Shown: positions 1 to 12,695, counted from the first letter of the stretch. The stretch: 64,000 nucleotides of DNA from Ceratotherium simum simum (GCF_000283155.1 NW_004454180.1:19938344-20002343); one strand, 5' to 3'. Notes: a model not told the origin generated them from the sequence alone. Program-made: numbers and translations.

Positions 1-1419
1 GTGCCATGTACTGTCAGGACTGAGGCCAGGCCGGGACATCCTAGCATCCCAACTTATAGGACCAGAAAGCTCTGGGCACTGCCTAGTCCCACAGTTCCCC
101 AATGTTTGAATTTCATTGCCCAGGAAATTTTCAAAAGAAGCTCAAGGGCCTGACCCTTGGCTGCCAAATAAGGATTTTTAAAGAATTAAATAAAAAAAAA
201 AATCAGTTGAACTCCACCGTGATCATTTCATAAAAGAAAGGACATTTCAACATTGAAAGAGTAAGAAGCACTTAATCTTGGAAGCAGGGCATTCTGATAC
301 ATTGATTACATTCAGCTCAGTGAAGAATAACGTGCATTGTTGACTTTTACCATTTTGTCTCAGGCTGGTGAAACATCGTCACAACCCAGCATCAGGCAAC
401 GGGTCATGTCTTGATCACTGGCCCATCCGTTGGGAAGCAGTGACTAGATGTTCCAGCCTGTTTTGCTGAGGCTGGAGGACTGAACTGGCGGTTCAGCCAG
501 CAGGAAAGTGAGGCAGGGAGTCCATGCTGGGCGGGCTCTAGATTAGCAGGGCTGTGATGGAGGGGAATGTGTGTGTTTGGGTTTGCCATGCCCGGCAGTG
601 GAGTGGTGGAATTTGTCTGAGTTGAGTTCACACATTGAAGTTATTGAGTGACTTACACGCAAGGCCGTGACCTGGACTCCCAGCCGAGAGGCCCACGTGG
701 CGGGGCTTTAGCTGGGGGAGCCGAGGACAGGCTCACATCTGCTCATCTGCTTACGTAACCCTGCTTCCCAGCTCCTAGAGCCAAGAAAACACACAAGGCA
801 GCACAGCGGGGCCGAGGGCCTGTGGTAGCACACGCCATGCGCCGCACAGCAAGGGAGCCTTGGCTTGACCTGAGGACTGTCACGAAGCCCTCAGCCCTCT
901 GCTTCCTCCCCTCGCCTCTCCCTGAGGCCCCGGGGAGTGGTTCTGAGACCTGGTAGCAGGTCTGTGTGGTTCTGGGCAGAGCTGGTCACTGCCCTCCTGG
1001 AGTCCCAGCTCTTTGGACTTTCTCATTGTGACAGAGCCAGGCGTGTAGCCTCAGTGTGGCAGAAGATGTGCAGGGCACCCAGGGGGGCCTCCTGGCTGGC
1101 ACTGGACCCAAGAAGGCATTTGGCTCCAGGTCTGGAGCTGCCGCTGCCTGCCGAGCACTGTCCGTTCTCAGAGGTGTGAGCCGCAGGATTCTCAGAGCTG
1201 TGGAGGCTTCAAAGAGAGAAGGTGGGGAAAGAATTGCCAGATTGGGCAAGGAGGGCAGGATTGGGGGTTGTGAGAGGGGTGCAGAGAGGAGCAGGAGAGT
1301 GAGAAGAGGCTGTTCAGTGATGAAGCTCTGCAGGGAGCCATTGGAGGATCAAGTGCCTTGGCTAGCCTTGAATCAGCTTCAAGGTTCAAGGTTCAGCCAG
1401 GTTCACTTAGGTTCTACCA

Positions 1420-1555
1420 CATGCTCAGCAGGAGATCCTTGAGGTCAGGAACTGTCTTGTCCATCCCATCACCTCCTCTCCACCCCTCCACCTCCCTGGA
1501 CCTGGCACACAGCTTGGCACACAGTAGGTGCCCAGAAAGTATTGATTGAAACAAA
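1420..1555 (+). repeat. L2 LINE 3'-end relic
   Basis: The segment has the L2 3'-end layout: 'ccttgaggtcagg' followed by 'tgtcttgtccatccc', then 'cctggcacacag' and 'cacacagtaggtgcccag'. It is diverged and no reading frame survives. Confidence 0.6.
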
Positions 1556-1559
1556 TTGA

Positions 1560-1808
1560 GGGGCCAGCCCCATGGCGTAGTGGTTAAGTTCAGCGTGCTC
1601 TTCTTCGGCGGCCCAGGTTTGTGGGTTTGGATCCCAGGTGTGGATCTGTACCACTCACCATGCCATGCTGTGGTGGTGACCTATATAAAAATAGAGGAAG
1701 ATTGGCACAGACGTTAGCTCAGGGCTAATCTTCCTCAAGCAAAAACAGAGGAAGATTGGCAACGGATGTTAGCTCAGGATGAATCTTCCTCAGTAAAAAA
1801 AAAGAAAG
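1560..1808 (+). mobile_element. ERE-type tRNA-derived SINE
   Basis: A degenerate 'ggggccagccccatggcgtagtgg' head (tRNA-like A box) is followed by a B-box-like 'gggtttggatccc', two copies of the 'gatgttagctcagg...cttcctca' tail module and an A-rich end. Near-matching flanks (aaacaaattga before, aaagaaattga after) look like a target-site duplication. It is one of the more diverged copies in the window. Confidence 0.85.
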
Positions 1809-3189
1809 AAATTGAAAATGGCCTTGATACATATGCAGGAATAGTTTGCATTAAACAAACACTTCGGAAAAGACTCTGATTTGGTGCTTGAGTAGGCTCT
1901 CATGGATTGTCATATGCTGTTGACGCCTCCTGTGTGTGAGTATGTGTGAGTGTGTGCTGAGGTTGGGGGAAGGGGAGGGGGAACAGAAGATGGGCCACTC
2001 AGCTTATGAGCTCCTGTAATTGGGTGGACAGTGGTATCAGTTGCTGAGGGAACCCTGGAGGAGAAGCAGGTTTGGCCATAGGTGGTGGTGTGGGCGTGGA
2101 GGAGTTGAATAACAGTTCATTAGGGGCAGATTGAGGTCCAGTCCCTGCAATTGACAAATGGGAAACCAGCATCCTGAGAGCAGATGGTACTTGTCCAGAG
2201 GTCATCCAGCAAGTTGCTGGTAGAGCTAAAGCAGGGCTCAGGCATCCTTTCTCCTGCCCAGGAAACTGTACCTCGGGACCACCTTTCTGGAACACTTGAA
2301 CGGGCAAAACTAAGATGCTTTCCAGCCTGCAGGTGTCTGCTCCGGGGGGGTGGCTAGGCAGACCAAGTGTGAATTCCTGTCTTCTGGGTTGGTTTCAGAA
2401 GGTGTGAGCAAGTTGGTAGGGTGATGACAGTGCAGATGCCTCTTGCGTTCCTGAAAATGGAGTTATGTTTAGCAGCATCTTCAGAACCAAGGGTGGGGCA
2501 GGGCTGGGGGGCTGCAGATGTTGTGGGGCCCTTTGAACTGAGAAGAGCCCAGTGACGGGTCTGTTCAGTTTTTCACAAGGTGCTGTGCAGCAGGGCCTCC
2601 CGCAAGCTTTTCCCAGGGTTGGGGAGTCGAGCAGCCCAGGCCTGGGGGGCCTTGTAGGGACAGGCTACCTCCGTGAAAGCCCCAAGGCTTGTGAGGATGG
2701 CAGGTCCAGCTCCCCACTGCCCAGCTTGCCCAGAAAGAATCACCTGGTTAGTTACCTGGGTCCTTCACAAGATCTGCCTGGGCAGACTCTCTAAGGCAGG
2801 GGCCTGAGATTCCATATTTTTCCAATTGTCTCAGGAGATTCTGATGATAGGTTTGGGGAAAACTGGTTTAGGGTGACCCTTTACTTAGTCCTGGAGCACA
2901 GTACCTACTCACCTATGGGCCCTTGGGAGGTTAGAGCTGGGTCAGCAGAGAGTCGTGTCAGGGACTGATCTGTGAGGCCTGGTCCCTGAGGGACCAGGGC
3001 TTCTGGAGCCCTTGGGGTCTGCTTTCGGTCCCAGGCTCTGTGGTAGTGAGGAGAGCAGGTAAAGGACAAGCCAAGCTGGGGCTTTGATTTTAAGATTCTG
3101 GCCTCTCTCTCAGTGCAAAAGTGCATGGTAGAGGGCAGAGGGAAAGGCGTTTCCGGCAAAGGGAAACGTGTGGACGTGGGCCTGGTTTA

Positions 3190-3420
3190 CAGGGATGGGG
3201 GCAGGTAGAACTGAGCCTGAAGGGCCTGGTTGCCAAGCTAAGAGGTTTGGCCTTACCTTGTTGAAGGCCACACAGCCTTAGAGCCATCAGAGGTTTTTAG
3301 CAGGAAAGTAATGTGATCAGAGCTGTGTCTCAGAAGAAAATAAATGAATGGGAACAGGTCCCGTGATGACAGAACTGGGTCAGCGTCAGAGGGAGGGAAG
3401 ATGTGAGGAGTCCTGGGGGT
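3190..3420 (+). repeat. Possible ancient dispersed repeat, family not named
   Basis: Phrases such as 'aggtttttagcaggaaagtaatgtgatcag' in form match a medium-reiterated mammalian repeat I recognise from many genomes but cannot name reliably. Other parts of what may be the same family occur near 43905-44115, 54745-54990 and 62560-63340. No coding potential is seen. Confidence 0.35.
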
Positions 3421-4505
3421 ACCCAGATGGGGAGAGGAAGATTACATGGCAAGTCCACAACTGCTGATGAATGTCACAGCTTCCTTTTCTCAGGCTGTCT
3501 CATTTCAGGAGGGTGAGTGATCTCTGGGGACAGGGGTGCTTGAGAGCCACATAGTATTGATGAACATGGCAACAGAGTGCTGCACACTGGGCCCCGGGTG
3601 GTTCTCACCAGCGTGTTTCAGATCAACTTGCCCTGAGTTTGTGGTCTGTGTTCCCACCTCTGTTCTGTGGGTTCTTCCCTTTGTTCTCGTGGCTAGTTTG
3701 CTTCACAGGTGAGGCTGGTTACATTAGAGTAACAGTTCCCAAAGTGTGCTCCCTGATAAATGGTTCTCTGGCCAAAGAAGCGTGGGAAATGGTGGGTTAA
3801 ACAAAGTGAAAGGAGTTTCTTGACTGCACAGCTTCTCAGCACCTTTGGTCGTCACTTTCCAGAAGCAGGATTTAGTATGCAGAGTTCCCACCCTGACTTC
3901 AGCAGGGGACATGTTCTTCCATTAGGCGTCTCGCTGGGATTGGTGTTTCCTGGAACTCACTTTGAGAAAGTCTGGCCTACAGGGAGTACTGAGAGCCCGG
4001 GTTCGAGTCTTGTCTCTGTCCCCAATTCCCTGTGTGTCCCGGGCCAGTCATCTTTCTCCTGCCCTCACCACTTGTGCTGCGCAAGGGTGGTCCTAGCCTT
4101 GCAGGAGTTGGCCTTCTCAGCTCCACCAGCTTCTACTGCGAAGACAAGGACTTCCATGACCGAATCTGGATCTTGACCTCTGCCTTTCCTTCTGCTTCTC
4201 ACCTGCAACTAACTCAAAGCTTTCATCAATTTTTCTTCTAAGCTAAGAGCTCTCTTGCTAACTAATTCCTCTCATCTGGAGCCATGTGCTTCTAGGCCAG
4301 AAACTTGGGCATCATCCCTGACTTTTCCTCCCTTCTTCATCCCCTTTGTTAGTACTTCATCCCCTACTTATACTAAGTATTCTTCTTTGATGTTCTTTCC
4401 AGCTCTTCCTTCTCTGGGGTCTCGTTTCCTCCAGTCCCTCTGGCAAGTGTCTTTTATCTGTGTATCAAGTCCCTTCCTGAGACATGGAGTCCTCAGGCCA
4501 CTCCT

Positions 4506-4528
4506 GGCTACCTTCTGGTTTGAGGCTG

Positions 4529-4570
<42 letters not shown>

Positions 4571-4607
4571 CGAGCCCACAGCCGGGCTACCTTCTGGTTT
4601 GAGGGTG

Positions 4608-4657
<50 letters not shown>

Positions 4658-4673
4658 CGAGCCCACAGCCGGG
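4506..4673 (+). repeat. Tandem duplication carrying two (CA)n microsatellites
   Basis: Two near-identical units start at 4506 and 4585, 79 bp apart. Each reads ggctaccttctggtttgagg, then c/g and tgattt, a long CA run, and agcgagcccacagccggg. The second CA run is about 10 bp longer. They differ at one base outside the CA run, so the duplication looks recent. It lies about 360 bp upstream of B4GALT1 exon 2. Confidence 0.95.
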
Positions 4674-5029
4674 AGGTGGCGGGACTAGGTCAACCTCGGG
4701 ATTCTGAGAAAGTGCTTTCTCCTCCCTGCTCTCTGATCCTTACAACAGCCTGTCGGGAGTCTGAGCAGGAATTACCCCATTTCCATTTAACAGCTGAGAA
4801 ACATAGACGAGTGTGTGTCCTGGGCAGATGAGTGCTTCGTAGGGTGCCCAGCCGTCCACGTTTGCCCGGCAGTGAGGGGTTTCCTGGGATGATTGGCCAT
4901 GCTAGTGCTGGACGTGAGTGCCTTTTCCACTGCCCCACTGCCTGCCAGGACGAGATGTCTCTTGTGGCTGTGGCCTGTGGCCGGGCAAGTTCTGTGTCGG
5001 GCTAACGTCTCCTTCCTCCGTCTCTCTAG

Positions 5030-5265
5030 TTGGCCCCATGCTGATCGAGTTTAACGTGGCTGTGGACCTGAAGCGTGTGGCAGAAGAGAACCCGGAGGTG
5101 AAGGTGGGCGGCCGCCACACCCCCAAGGACTGTGTCTCTCCTCACAAGGTGGCCATCATTATTCCATTCCGCAACCGGCAGGAACACCTCAAGTACTGGC
5201 TCTATTACTTGCACCCGATCCTTCAGCGTCAGCAGTTGGACTATGGCATCTACGTTATCAACCAG
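5030..5265 (+). CDS. B4GALT1: B4GALT1 exon 2 (residues 138-216)
   Basis: The exon is 236 bp between a ctctctag acceptor and a gtgaggtc donor. It begins at phase 1 (TT of Val138) and ends on a codon boundary at Gln216. It encodes the start of the luminal GT7 catalytic domain: VGPMLIEFN, then Cys172 in the KDCVSPHK stretch (forms a disulfide with Cys130 of exon 1 in the family), then the nearly invariant VAIIIPFRNRQEHLKYW block, which builds the first beta-strand of the nucleotide-sugar fold, and the QLDYGIYVINQ strand. Against the human protein the region around residues 146-170 carries most of the changes (NVAVDLKRVAEE, GGRHTPKD), while the UDP-binding block is unchanged. Identity is certain; borders are set by frame continuity with exon 3 and by splice signals. 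Confidence 0.97.
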
Positions 5266-7567
5266 GTGAGGTCGGGGAAGATGGAGTGAGGAAGGGCATG
5301 TGTGTTTGCAAATATGTGAAAAATGAGGGATGAGGGAAAGGAAGTGATTTTCTCGACATTTAGCATTTCACAACCCCACCACCACCACCCTCCTTATCTT
5401 ATGCAGTGCAGATGAGCTAAATGCCATACAAGGTGCTCACTTGTTGCTGTCAACTCTTTTAGGCAAGGGAAATTGCTGGGGTGTTTTGCTTGTTTGTTTT
5501 GGTTTTTGGAAGTAGGCTTCCAGCAAAATTGAGAGAAAAATGAAAACCCTAATTCTCCCCAAACAAAGCACCAATCATTTCCTGTCTTTGGGCAGCTGTG
5601 TATTTTCCTTTTAAAAAATAAAAACACTCATTTAGGTGTCAGACTTTTAGGTAACTTGGAACTCTTCCAGTCTAACTGCAGCTTCTGGGGCACCTGCGGG
5701 AACACGCCCTTGGTTCTGGCCTGAATGCCAGCCCCCAGCAAAATGTCTGGGGAAGTCTGATTCATCCACTGCTGAGCATCATGTGGACTGAGCCAGGTCT
5801 GAGAAAAGAGAGCTTCTCCCTGTGTGTCTGATCCTTGTGTGTGTTGGGCTTAGCCCTGCTTAGGACACTAATGTCGAAGACATGTCGGCCTTCATCACCA
5901 TCACCTGGAGAATCAGATTGATCTAAGAGGCAGTTTCTTGGAAATAACTTTGGTTATTTCCAGTCTGTTTGAGAAGTGTTGTTGTTTTTCCAAAAGTATA
6001 ACTTTGGTATTTCAAGTTTATCCCGAATACTTTAATTCGTATCTTTAGACTGTAACCTTATAGGTGCAATAACACATCTAACTTATCTATATACCAAATT
6101 TCATTGAAATTCATCTGAAGAGACAGTATGTCCATTTCTAAAAGGCCCAGTGTCTATTTCATTTCAAGATAAACTCTGGATCTGCTTGAGGTAGTAAGAT
6201 TGTTGGTAGTTGACAGTTTCCATCAAAGTTGAGGGACTTTGCATGCCTCCCCTTGGACCAGAAGGGAAGCTGGAAGCAGCAGTGTGTCCACCGAGCATTT
6301 CTGAGGACTGCTGTGGTGTACTGCCGCACCAGTTGCTGCAGAGAGATTCTAAAGAAGTGTAAGATCCCATTCTCCCTGTCCTGATGCTTCCATCCCCACT
6401 TATGGCAAGTGGGACCCTTCTAGGGAGCAGTTACAATCCCAAATAGCATGTGATTGGATGGTGGCTGCCAAATGTTTTGGAAGCTCAGAGGAAGGAGAGA
6501 GCAATGGCCTGGAGGTACCAGGATGTAAACTAGGTTCTAAAGGCAGGAGGGAGACATGAGCCTCTCAGCTGGGGCCGGTGAACAGGGACTTCAAGGCAGG
6601 AAGGAGCCTTGCATGTTCCTAGAGTGTGAGATGACCATTGGGGCGGGAAAGCAGCAGAGCTTATAGGGCCAGATGCGGGAGCTGAGTCTGTCAGATGGGA
6701 AAGAGCAGAACAGCCCTGTTACAAGGGGACTGAAGCACAAGGTGGGAGAGCAGGTGGTGGGCAAACCCCTCAAGGCTGTTTGAGTCTGTTGGCCACATGA
6801 GGCATGGACCAGGGCCCTGAGAAGACCTGCAAGCAAGACAGCGAGGCGGTTGTGGCTCATCTTAGAAGAATGTTGGAGAATGTGAGAGAGAACAGGTAAA
6901 TGCCCTGCAGAATCCAGGCCACTTCAATCCAACAAGTATTTGTTTAAGAAAAGCCCCCTCATCAACGAACACTTGTCTGATGCCGGTGAGCACATTTTGA
7001 TCATGGCCAGATCCAGGAGCCCATTATTAAAGCAATGGCAGTGGCGCCTGGAAGAGGAAGCTGCCATCACCAGGAGCCAGCAGGGATTACTAAGAGCAAG
7101 CCGTGCCAGCTTCATCTCCTTTCTTTCCTTGACAGTTATTACCCAGTGGGTGAGTGATACACTGTAGACACAGTGTTGTCAGATCTTATTCATCAAGGCC
7201 ACTGACGGCCTCCCGCAACTCTGCCTGAGCAGAAGATAGACAGCTGTGGTCTGGATGGCATATAAATTAGATTAAAATATATACTTGGGTAAAGAGGGTA
7301 AAAGAGTTAGTGATGATGCCACGTTTTTGAATTTAGGTGACTGTGGTTAGGGAAGACTAGAGGGGAAGAAGCTAATGTACAGGTGTGTTATATTTTAGGT
7401 GATTGTAAGACTTCCCTGTTCAATGATAAAGTCAAAACAAATATTGGACCAGTGAAATTTAACCACCATCTTAAATTCCTGTGACGCAATTTATATAGAT
7501 AATCCCCAGGTTTGAAACAACACATTTCTTTTTTTTTTTTTTTTTTTTAAAGATTTTATTTATTCAT

Positions 7568-7657
7568 TTTTTTCCCCCCAAAGCCCCAGTAGATAGTTGC
7601 ATGTCATAGGTTCACATCCTTCTAGTTGCTGTACGTGGGACTCGGCCTCGCGTTGGA
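7568..7657. repeat. Left copy of 90-bp exact duplication flanking the gap
   Basis: The 90 bp before the N run, from six T's and 'cccccc' to 'cctcgcgttgga', recur exactly at 7758-7847 immediately after it. The repeat lies inside a single SINE with intact target-site duplications, so it is best read as overlapping contig ends that were not merged. Confidence 0.93.
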
Positions 7658-7757
7658 NNNNNNNNNNNNNNNNNNNNNNNNNNNNNNNNNNNNNNNNNNN
7701 NNNNNNNNNNNNNNNNNNNNNNNNNNNNNNNNNNNNNNNNNNNNNNNNNNNNNNNNN
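7658..7757. other. Assembly gap, 100 N
   Basis: The run is exactly 100 N's, the customary placeholder for a gap of unknown size. The flanks overlap exactly, so probably no sequence is missing. Confidence 0.97.
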
Positions 7758-9289
7758 TTTTTTCCCCCCAAAGCCCCAGTAGATAGTTGCATGTCATAGG
7801 TTCACATCCTTCTAGTTGCTGTACGTGGGACTCGGCCTCGCGTTGGACGGAGAAGTGGTGCCCCAGGGCGCGCCCGGGATCCGAACCCGGGACGCCAGCA
7901 TCAGAGCGCGCGCACTTAACCGCCAAGCCACGGAGCCGGCCAAAACAACACATTTCTGAATGTCCTATACCAGCTATATGCTCCTGTCTGCCCCAGTCCA
8001 AGCTGGCGGAGAAACTAAACAAGCCGAGTTCGATCAGCGGCACCGCTGTGCTGGCTCACACTGGGCACTGCCTGAGTTGGGGCTTCTCCCAAAGTGTGCT
8101 TTCCAAGATGGAGATCTGAGGCCATGTGCCTTTGAGGAATGCTGGATTGAATGATGTGAGGCAGGTCGCATTCCTGCAGAGCCTTCAGGGTTCTAGTGCA
8201 CGCACATTACAGCCCCCAGAAGTACTCAGCATGCCACGTGGGGTTTCCTGAGCTAGTCTGACTGGAGAACTGCTTTCCAAGAACCATCTCAAGCAATGAC
8301 TGCTCTATGAATCACACTTTGGGGGAAGCCGGCAGCCCCTAGGATTATGAGAATAATAATGGTGGCAACCCCACCTCATTATTCTCCCTAGGATGCTGAA
8401 AACCTCCCATTCTTCCTCCCTCTCCTGTCTTTTCCCACTTGCAACTTAGCGTCGGAAACAATTTTTTTTTTAGTTTTTCAAACATATTTATGTCTTTTTT
8501 TCCTCTAGTCTTGTCAGTATCATCTCCCCCACCCTCTAATCAGTGTCTTTTTGCCTCTTCATCTTTTCCACCTCAGGAGAATCTTTCCTCTTCGTCTCCC
8601 TCTCCTCCGGCTAATCTTGTTTCTTCTGCCCCAGCTCTACCCTGATGAGTTGTTTTGGGAAAATATGGTGTGGCTTCCAGATGACCAAGTCAAAATCTGC
8701 CCTACCTTTCTGGTAAAGAATATTATCTGTTTGATAGCTATAAAGAAGATGTAATAAAGTGATGATAGGAAACGTAAGCCTCAAAAAGAAAGAGGCGGAA
8801 GGTGAAACATTGGGAGCATGCCACGTTTCCAATTCAGGAGAGTCCCGTGACCTCTATTTCATAGTTATGCTCTGAAGAGGAAAAAAGGGAGTTCGTAGCA
8901 TCCGGCTTTGACCTTTGTGTACCATTTGTTGAGCAAACAGACATCATTAGAGCCTCTCAGTGTCTCCCTGTCTCAGACACCCTGCTGTCATTTTGACTCT
9001 TCATTCGTCCCCCCAGCCCATTTAAGATGAGAGAGAAAGAGCGCTTAAAATAGGAGGGGCCTCAGAGACGTCTAGTCCGGGGGTTCTCAAACAGGATGTT
9101 AAGAGCCGAATCTCCTTCTGCCCCATTAAAATGCTACACAACTGCCCACTGCCGCCCATCTGGAGTGGGTCACAGTGGTGCTGTCTTACCTGAAGTGGAG
9201 CCATGTCCCGTCTCCACCCCCTGACTTCCCTGCTTCAGTCTTTGCTGGGATTTGCCTGGACCCCTGAGCCCAGATAGTGTGAGAACGTC

Positions 9290-9400
9290 TGCTCTATTTC
9301 ACCGGTGAGGAAACTGAGGCTCAGAGAGGGGAAGGGACCGGCAGAAAGTCACATGAGTAACAGTAGGGCTGCAGCTCAAACTCCTGCCACTTCCGAGGTA
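9290..9400 (-). repeat. MIR SINE fragment, antisense
   Basis: 'ggtgaggaaactgaggctcagagaggggaag' in form, followed by a weak 'cacatgagtaacagtagggctg', matches the reverse complement of the MIR core. Only about 110 bp is recognisable. Confidence 0.65.
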
Positions 9401-9449
9401 ACTCTCCTCGAGCCCATTGAGTCCCTTCTTAGAGTGTTTCTCGAAGTTG

Positions 9450-9630
9450 GTATCCAGGACTGGGTTCTGGCCCTGCCACTTCCCAGCTCAATGACCTTAG
9501 ACATGGATTTTTTAGACTTTGATGGTTTCCTCATTGGCAGGAGGGCAAGGTTTTAGTGCCTACTGCATGGGGCTTTAAGCACCTGGCATGCGGAGAGCCC
9601 TTAGTAAACATCAGGTGTTACTGTTGACTT
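9450..9630 (+). repeat. MIR SINE relic
   Basis: The order 'gggttctggccctgccacttcc', 'tgaccttagaca', 'tttcctcattggcagg' and 'gagcccttagtaaacatcagg' follows the MIR consensus on the + strand. It is heavily diverged. Confidence 0.65.
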
Positions 9631-10479
9631 GCGGCCCCCCGCCCCCCCCCATTCCTCCTGCCTGTTTCCTCTGCCTGCTGCTGTGGTGATACACTCCATA
9701 CGGTTCTCCCTGCCTCCTGCCTCACTCCCACTAAGTACCTCAAGACCCTCCCTCCCATGTGTGTGGCCTCCATGGGGTCAGAGGAGAGTAGACAATGACG
9801 TAAAACAGAGAGCCATCAGGTGACAGACTCTCAGGGGATGTAGGGACGTGTCAAGCCTACCAGCTTCTGCAGAGTAGGATTGTGTCTGAAGCTCCACACC
9901 CAGGTGGGAGCTTTCATGGGCTTTGATGGCCTCTACCCTGTCCATGTTAAGCTATTAGCCACCTCCAGTCACCGTAACAACTTAGGTCTCACGATAAGTG
10001 AGGGCTGGGGAGGCTCTACCAATTGAGATGGAGAACAGCAGCATTGCTGTGTGTCCTCAGGTCTCCTCCACCTCCCCCCTGCCCTAGCCCCGCCTGTTTG
10101 AGAATCCCGTTAGCGTTCCGGCATTTCCAGCCTGTTGGAGCCAAAGGTGGTGCTCTGAGCACAGATGTTCTACCCGAGGGTCAGCGCTGGGACCTTGGTG
10201 CTGAGGTGGGTGTCATGATGTCAGAGCAGATTGGGAGGTGCACACTGTACTTCGTCATACTTTAATCAGGAAAGGAAATTGTGAAACCACCTAAGGTGAC
10301 GGGAAGGCAGGGTGCTGCCTGGCAACACTAGCCCTGAATCAGAAATACAGGTTGATTGTGTGATTGACCATCATAAAAGTTACCATTGGGTGAGGAATGC
10401 AGGCCCAGTTGGCCAGGTGGATTTGTAATAACCATGGCAGCCCTTTGCCCCAGAGCCAGCACCCAGGACTGGTCTCTCC

Positions 10480-11170
10480 AATTCCATTCATATGTCCTTT
10501 GGGGCCTCTGATCTTACTCAGCTGCCTGAGATCTTTCTAGTCCTGACTGAATCACACCCTCTCTTTAAACCCTTCAGTATGTCCCCACTGCCCACAGGCA
10601 AGGATCTAAAGGGTCTGAGGCCCTCAGCTCAGCATCCAACTGGACTCTGCAGTCCAGCCCTGACCTACCTCCAGCCGCTTCCTCCTCAGGCCCCCTGTAT
10701 GCCACAGCCACACAGGAGTCTCCGTCTTCACCAGACACTCTCTGCGCCTCCTCTTGCCTTTGCTCTGCTGCCCTCTCTGCCCTGCTTCCTGGCCTTCCCT
10801 CTCCTACTTGCTCTCTTTCTGGCCACCATTTAAGGCACCCAACCTTATTAGCTCTGGGAAGCCCTGGAGAGGAGCTGACTTCTCCCTCCGGGCTGCTCCC
10901 AGGCTGCTTGGCGCTTTCTGGTGAGGGATGAGAGATGATGACCTGTGTGCGTGCTCACCCCAGCCACGGCCCTGGGCTCCGAGTCCTTCTGTCTCCCTGA
11001 CCACACGGCTCCATGCACAGGCCAGTGCTCAGTCAGGGTTTGGAGCACCGACCTGCTCCCTGTGGCTCCTGCCCACCCTCTTACACCTTCTCAGGACCCC
11101 GTGCTTCTGTTTCTCTGGCGTGGTCTGTGCCTCTTGGAAATGAAGTCTCCTTTCCCAGTCATTCCAGGTC
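10480..11170 (+). repeat. Possible L2 LINE relic, C/T-rich
   Basis: A C/T-rich tract with phrases like 'ctttctagtcctgactgaatcac' and 'cttggaaatgaagtctcctttcc' is typical of degraded L2 3' regions. Open frames across it are low-complexity Pro/Leu/Ser stretches and are not real genes. Confidence 0.35.
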
Positions 11171-12695
11171 GTGACCCTTGGGAACCTGCATAGCCCCTCC
11201 CCGGGACCTCTCCCTAAAGCTTCCTGCTCCTTGCTGACCAGAGCAGGCTGCCTGGGGCACAGCCCTCTGGTGACCTCCCTTTTCAGGAAAAATGCAGAGA
11301 ACCAACTTTAGCCCTGTGGTTGTGGATGGTCATAAAACTTCTTTATGGTCCTTTGGGCTGAACGTCTTTCATGGTCTCACTTTGAATTTTGACCCTAATG
11401 ACCCCTCTGTGAGCCAAATGGGAATTCTCATTGTTCCTGCTGAAGGAATGCTCTTGAAGGTAAGTAGCTTGCTCTGCTTGGGTCCCATGATGGCTGGGTG
11501 GCCAAGCTGGGAGTTGCACAGAGATCACCTGAGGCCTACGGAATGCCTCATTGTGCCATGTTGATTCCCCGAACACTTGCTTCCCCTCACCGAGGAAGAG
11601 TTCCACATCCACTTGGCATGACAGGGGCAGCAGCCTCAGCACCCTGGGGAGGCTCACCCAGGTTTCATGCTAACAGGTAAACCCTGGCCTGAAGGTCTTC
11701 AGGGGAGCAGCGGGGGTCCCAGCTACTGCCTGAGGAGTCTTCGTCTCCCTCTGGGATTTTTTCCCTCTTCGTTTTCATCTGTGCACTGTTGGGAGGAGGT
11801 GGCAGGCTGCTAGTCTGGGGCCAGATGTGGGCAGGTTTGGAGACAGCCCTTTGTACCCTCAGTGAGCGAGAGCATCTGTCACCACACCCCAGCAGCTTAT
11901 CTCTGTCACTGGGCCAGGCAGCTGGTCCCTAAACAAGGCCAGGATGAACTGGGGTGAAGCAGGCTCATGAGTGCACCCCGTTACTGAGCACAGCTGCTGG
12001 ACCTGTGCCCCGACTGGTTTGGTTTCTGTCTTGATTATCTCTGTTTACCATCGCCTGTCCCTGCCTGCCATGTCCTCCCGAGCTGTCAGCGCCCAGATGG
12101 ATGTGTGCAGGAATGGCACTCGGGAGGGCCGGGGCTGATGCTGTCCTGTGTACCCCTTCCTGTGGGCACTGGACATTTTGGAGCCTGGGGCCCAGGAGGC
12201 TTGTGGGAAGGTGGGAGTAACTGTTTCAGTACTGCTTGTGTGCTGCCCCAGCCAGCGGTCATCGCCTTTGCTGTGTGTTTCCCCCTCTGTCCGGGGCTCT
12301 GTGTTCCCCTGGGGAAGGTGTCGAAGCACTTACAGGTACTCACAGGCTGGTAAATCGCCTCCCTGGCCTTTGTTCTGGGAAATGCCGTGTTCTCTGCTCA
12401 CCGTTGACTTCGTGTGGGGGAGCGACAGCTTATGAGGAATGTGCCTCTGTCCTGGAGCGAGGGTGGTCAGAAGGGGCCCTTTTCCTTTGCAGCCTCGACA
12501 CTCGCCTCTCTTCCTTACCTCTCCCTTGCATCCATCCTTCTCTCTTGTTTCTTTTTCTTTTTTGTCTTCTGGTGGGGGCCCTTTTGCCTTTATTTGTTAA
12601 TTCTGTTTGTAGCAAAGCCAGCTGAAGGAAGAGCTCCTCTCTGTGATCTGCTTCTTGCTCTCCACCTACCTCCTCTTCTGTACCCTCCACCTCCT

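Larger units (their letters stand above)
1..5029 (+). other. B4GALT1: B4GALT1 intron 1 (3' portion)
   Basis: This is non-coding sequence ending in a pyrimidine-rich acceptor (ccgtctctctag) before exon 2. It contains an L2 relic near 1420-1555, a SINE at 1560-1808, a possible ancient repeat near 3190-3420 and a duplicated CA-repeat unit at 4506-4673. The intron enters at phase 1: exon 1 must supply the first G of Val138. I see no further exon, RNA gene or conserved motif here. Confidence 0.85.
7516..7957 (-). mobile_element. ERE-type SINE, antisense, broken by a false-gap duplication
   Basis: On the + strand the element reads from a T-run (reverse of its A-tail), through 'ccccaaagccccagtagatagttg' and 'gttgctgtacgtggga', to the reversed tRNA-like head ending in 'ccacggagccggcc' at about 7941. 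Both flanks carry the same target-site duplication, aaacaacacatttct (starting near 7516 and 7943), so this is one insertion. A 100-N gap splits it and 90 bp on each side of the gap are identical, making the element appear longer than it is. Confidence 0.92.

Noticed and set aside
4368..4831. Open frames with Thr-His or Cys-Val repeats
   Set aside because: They are translations of the (CA)n microsatellites in both directions.
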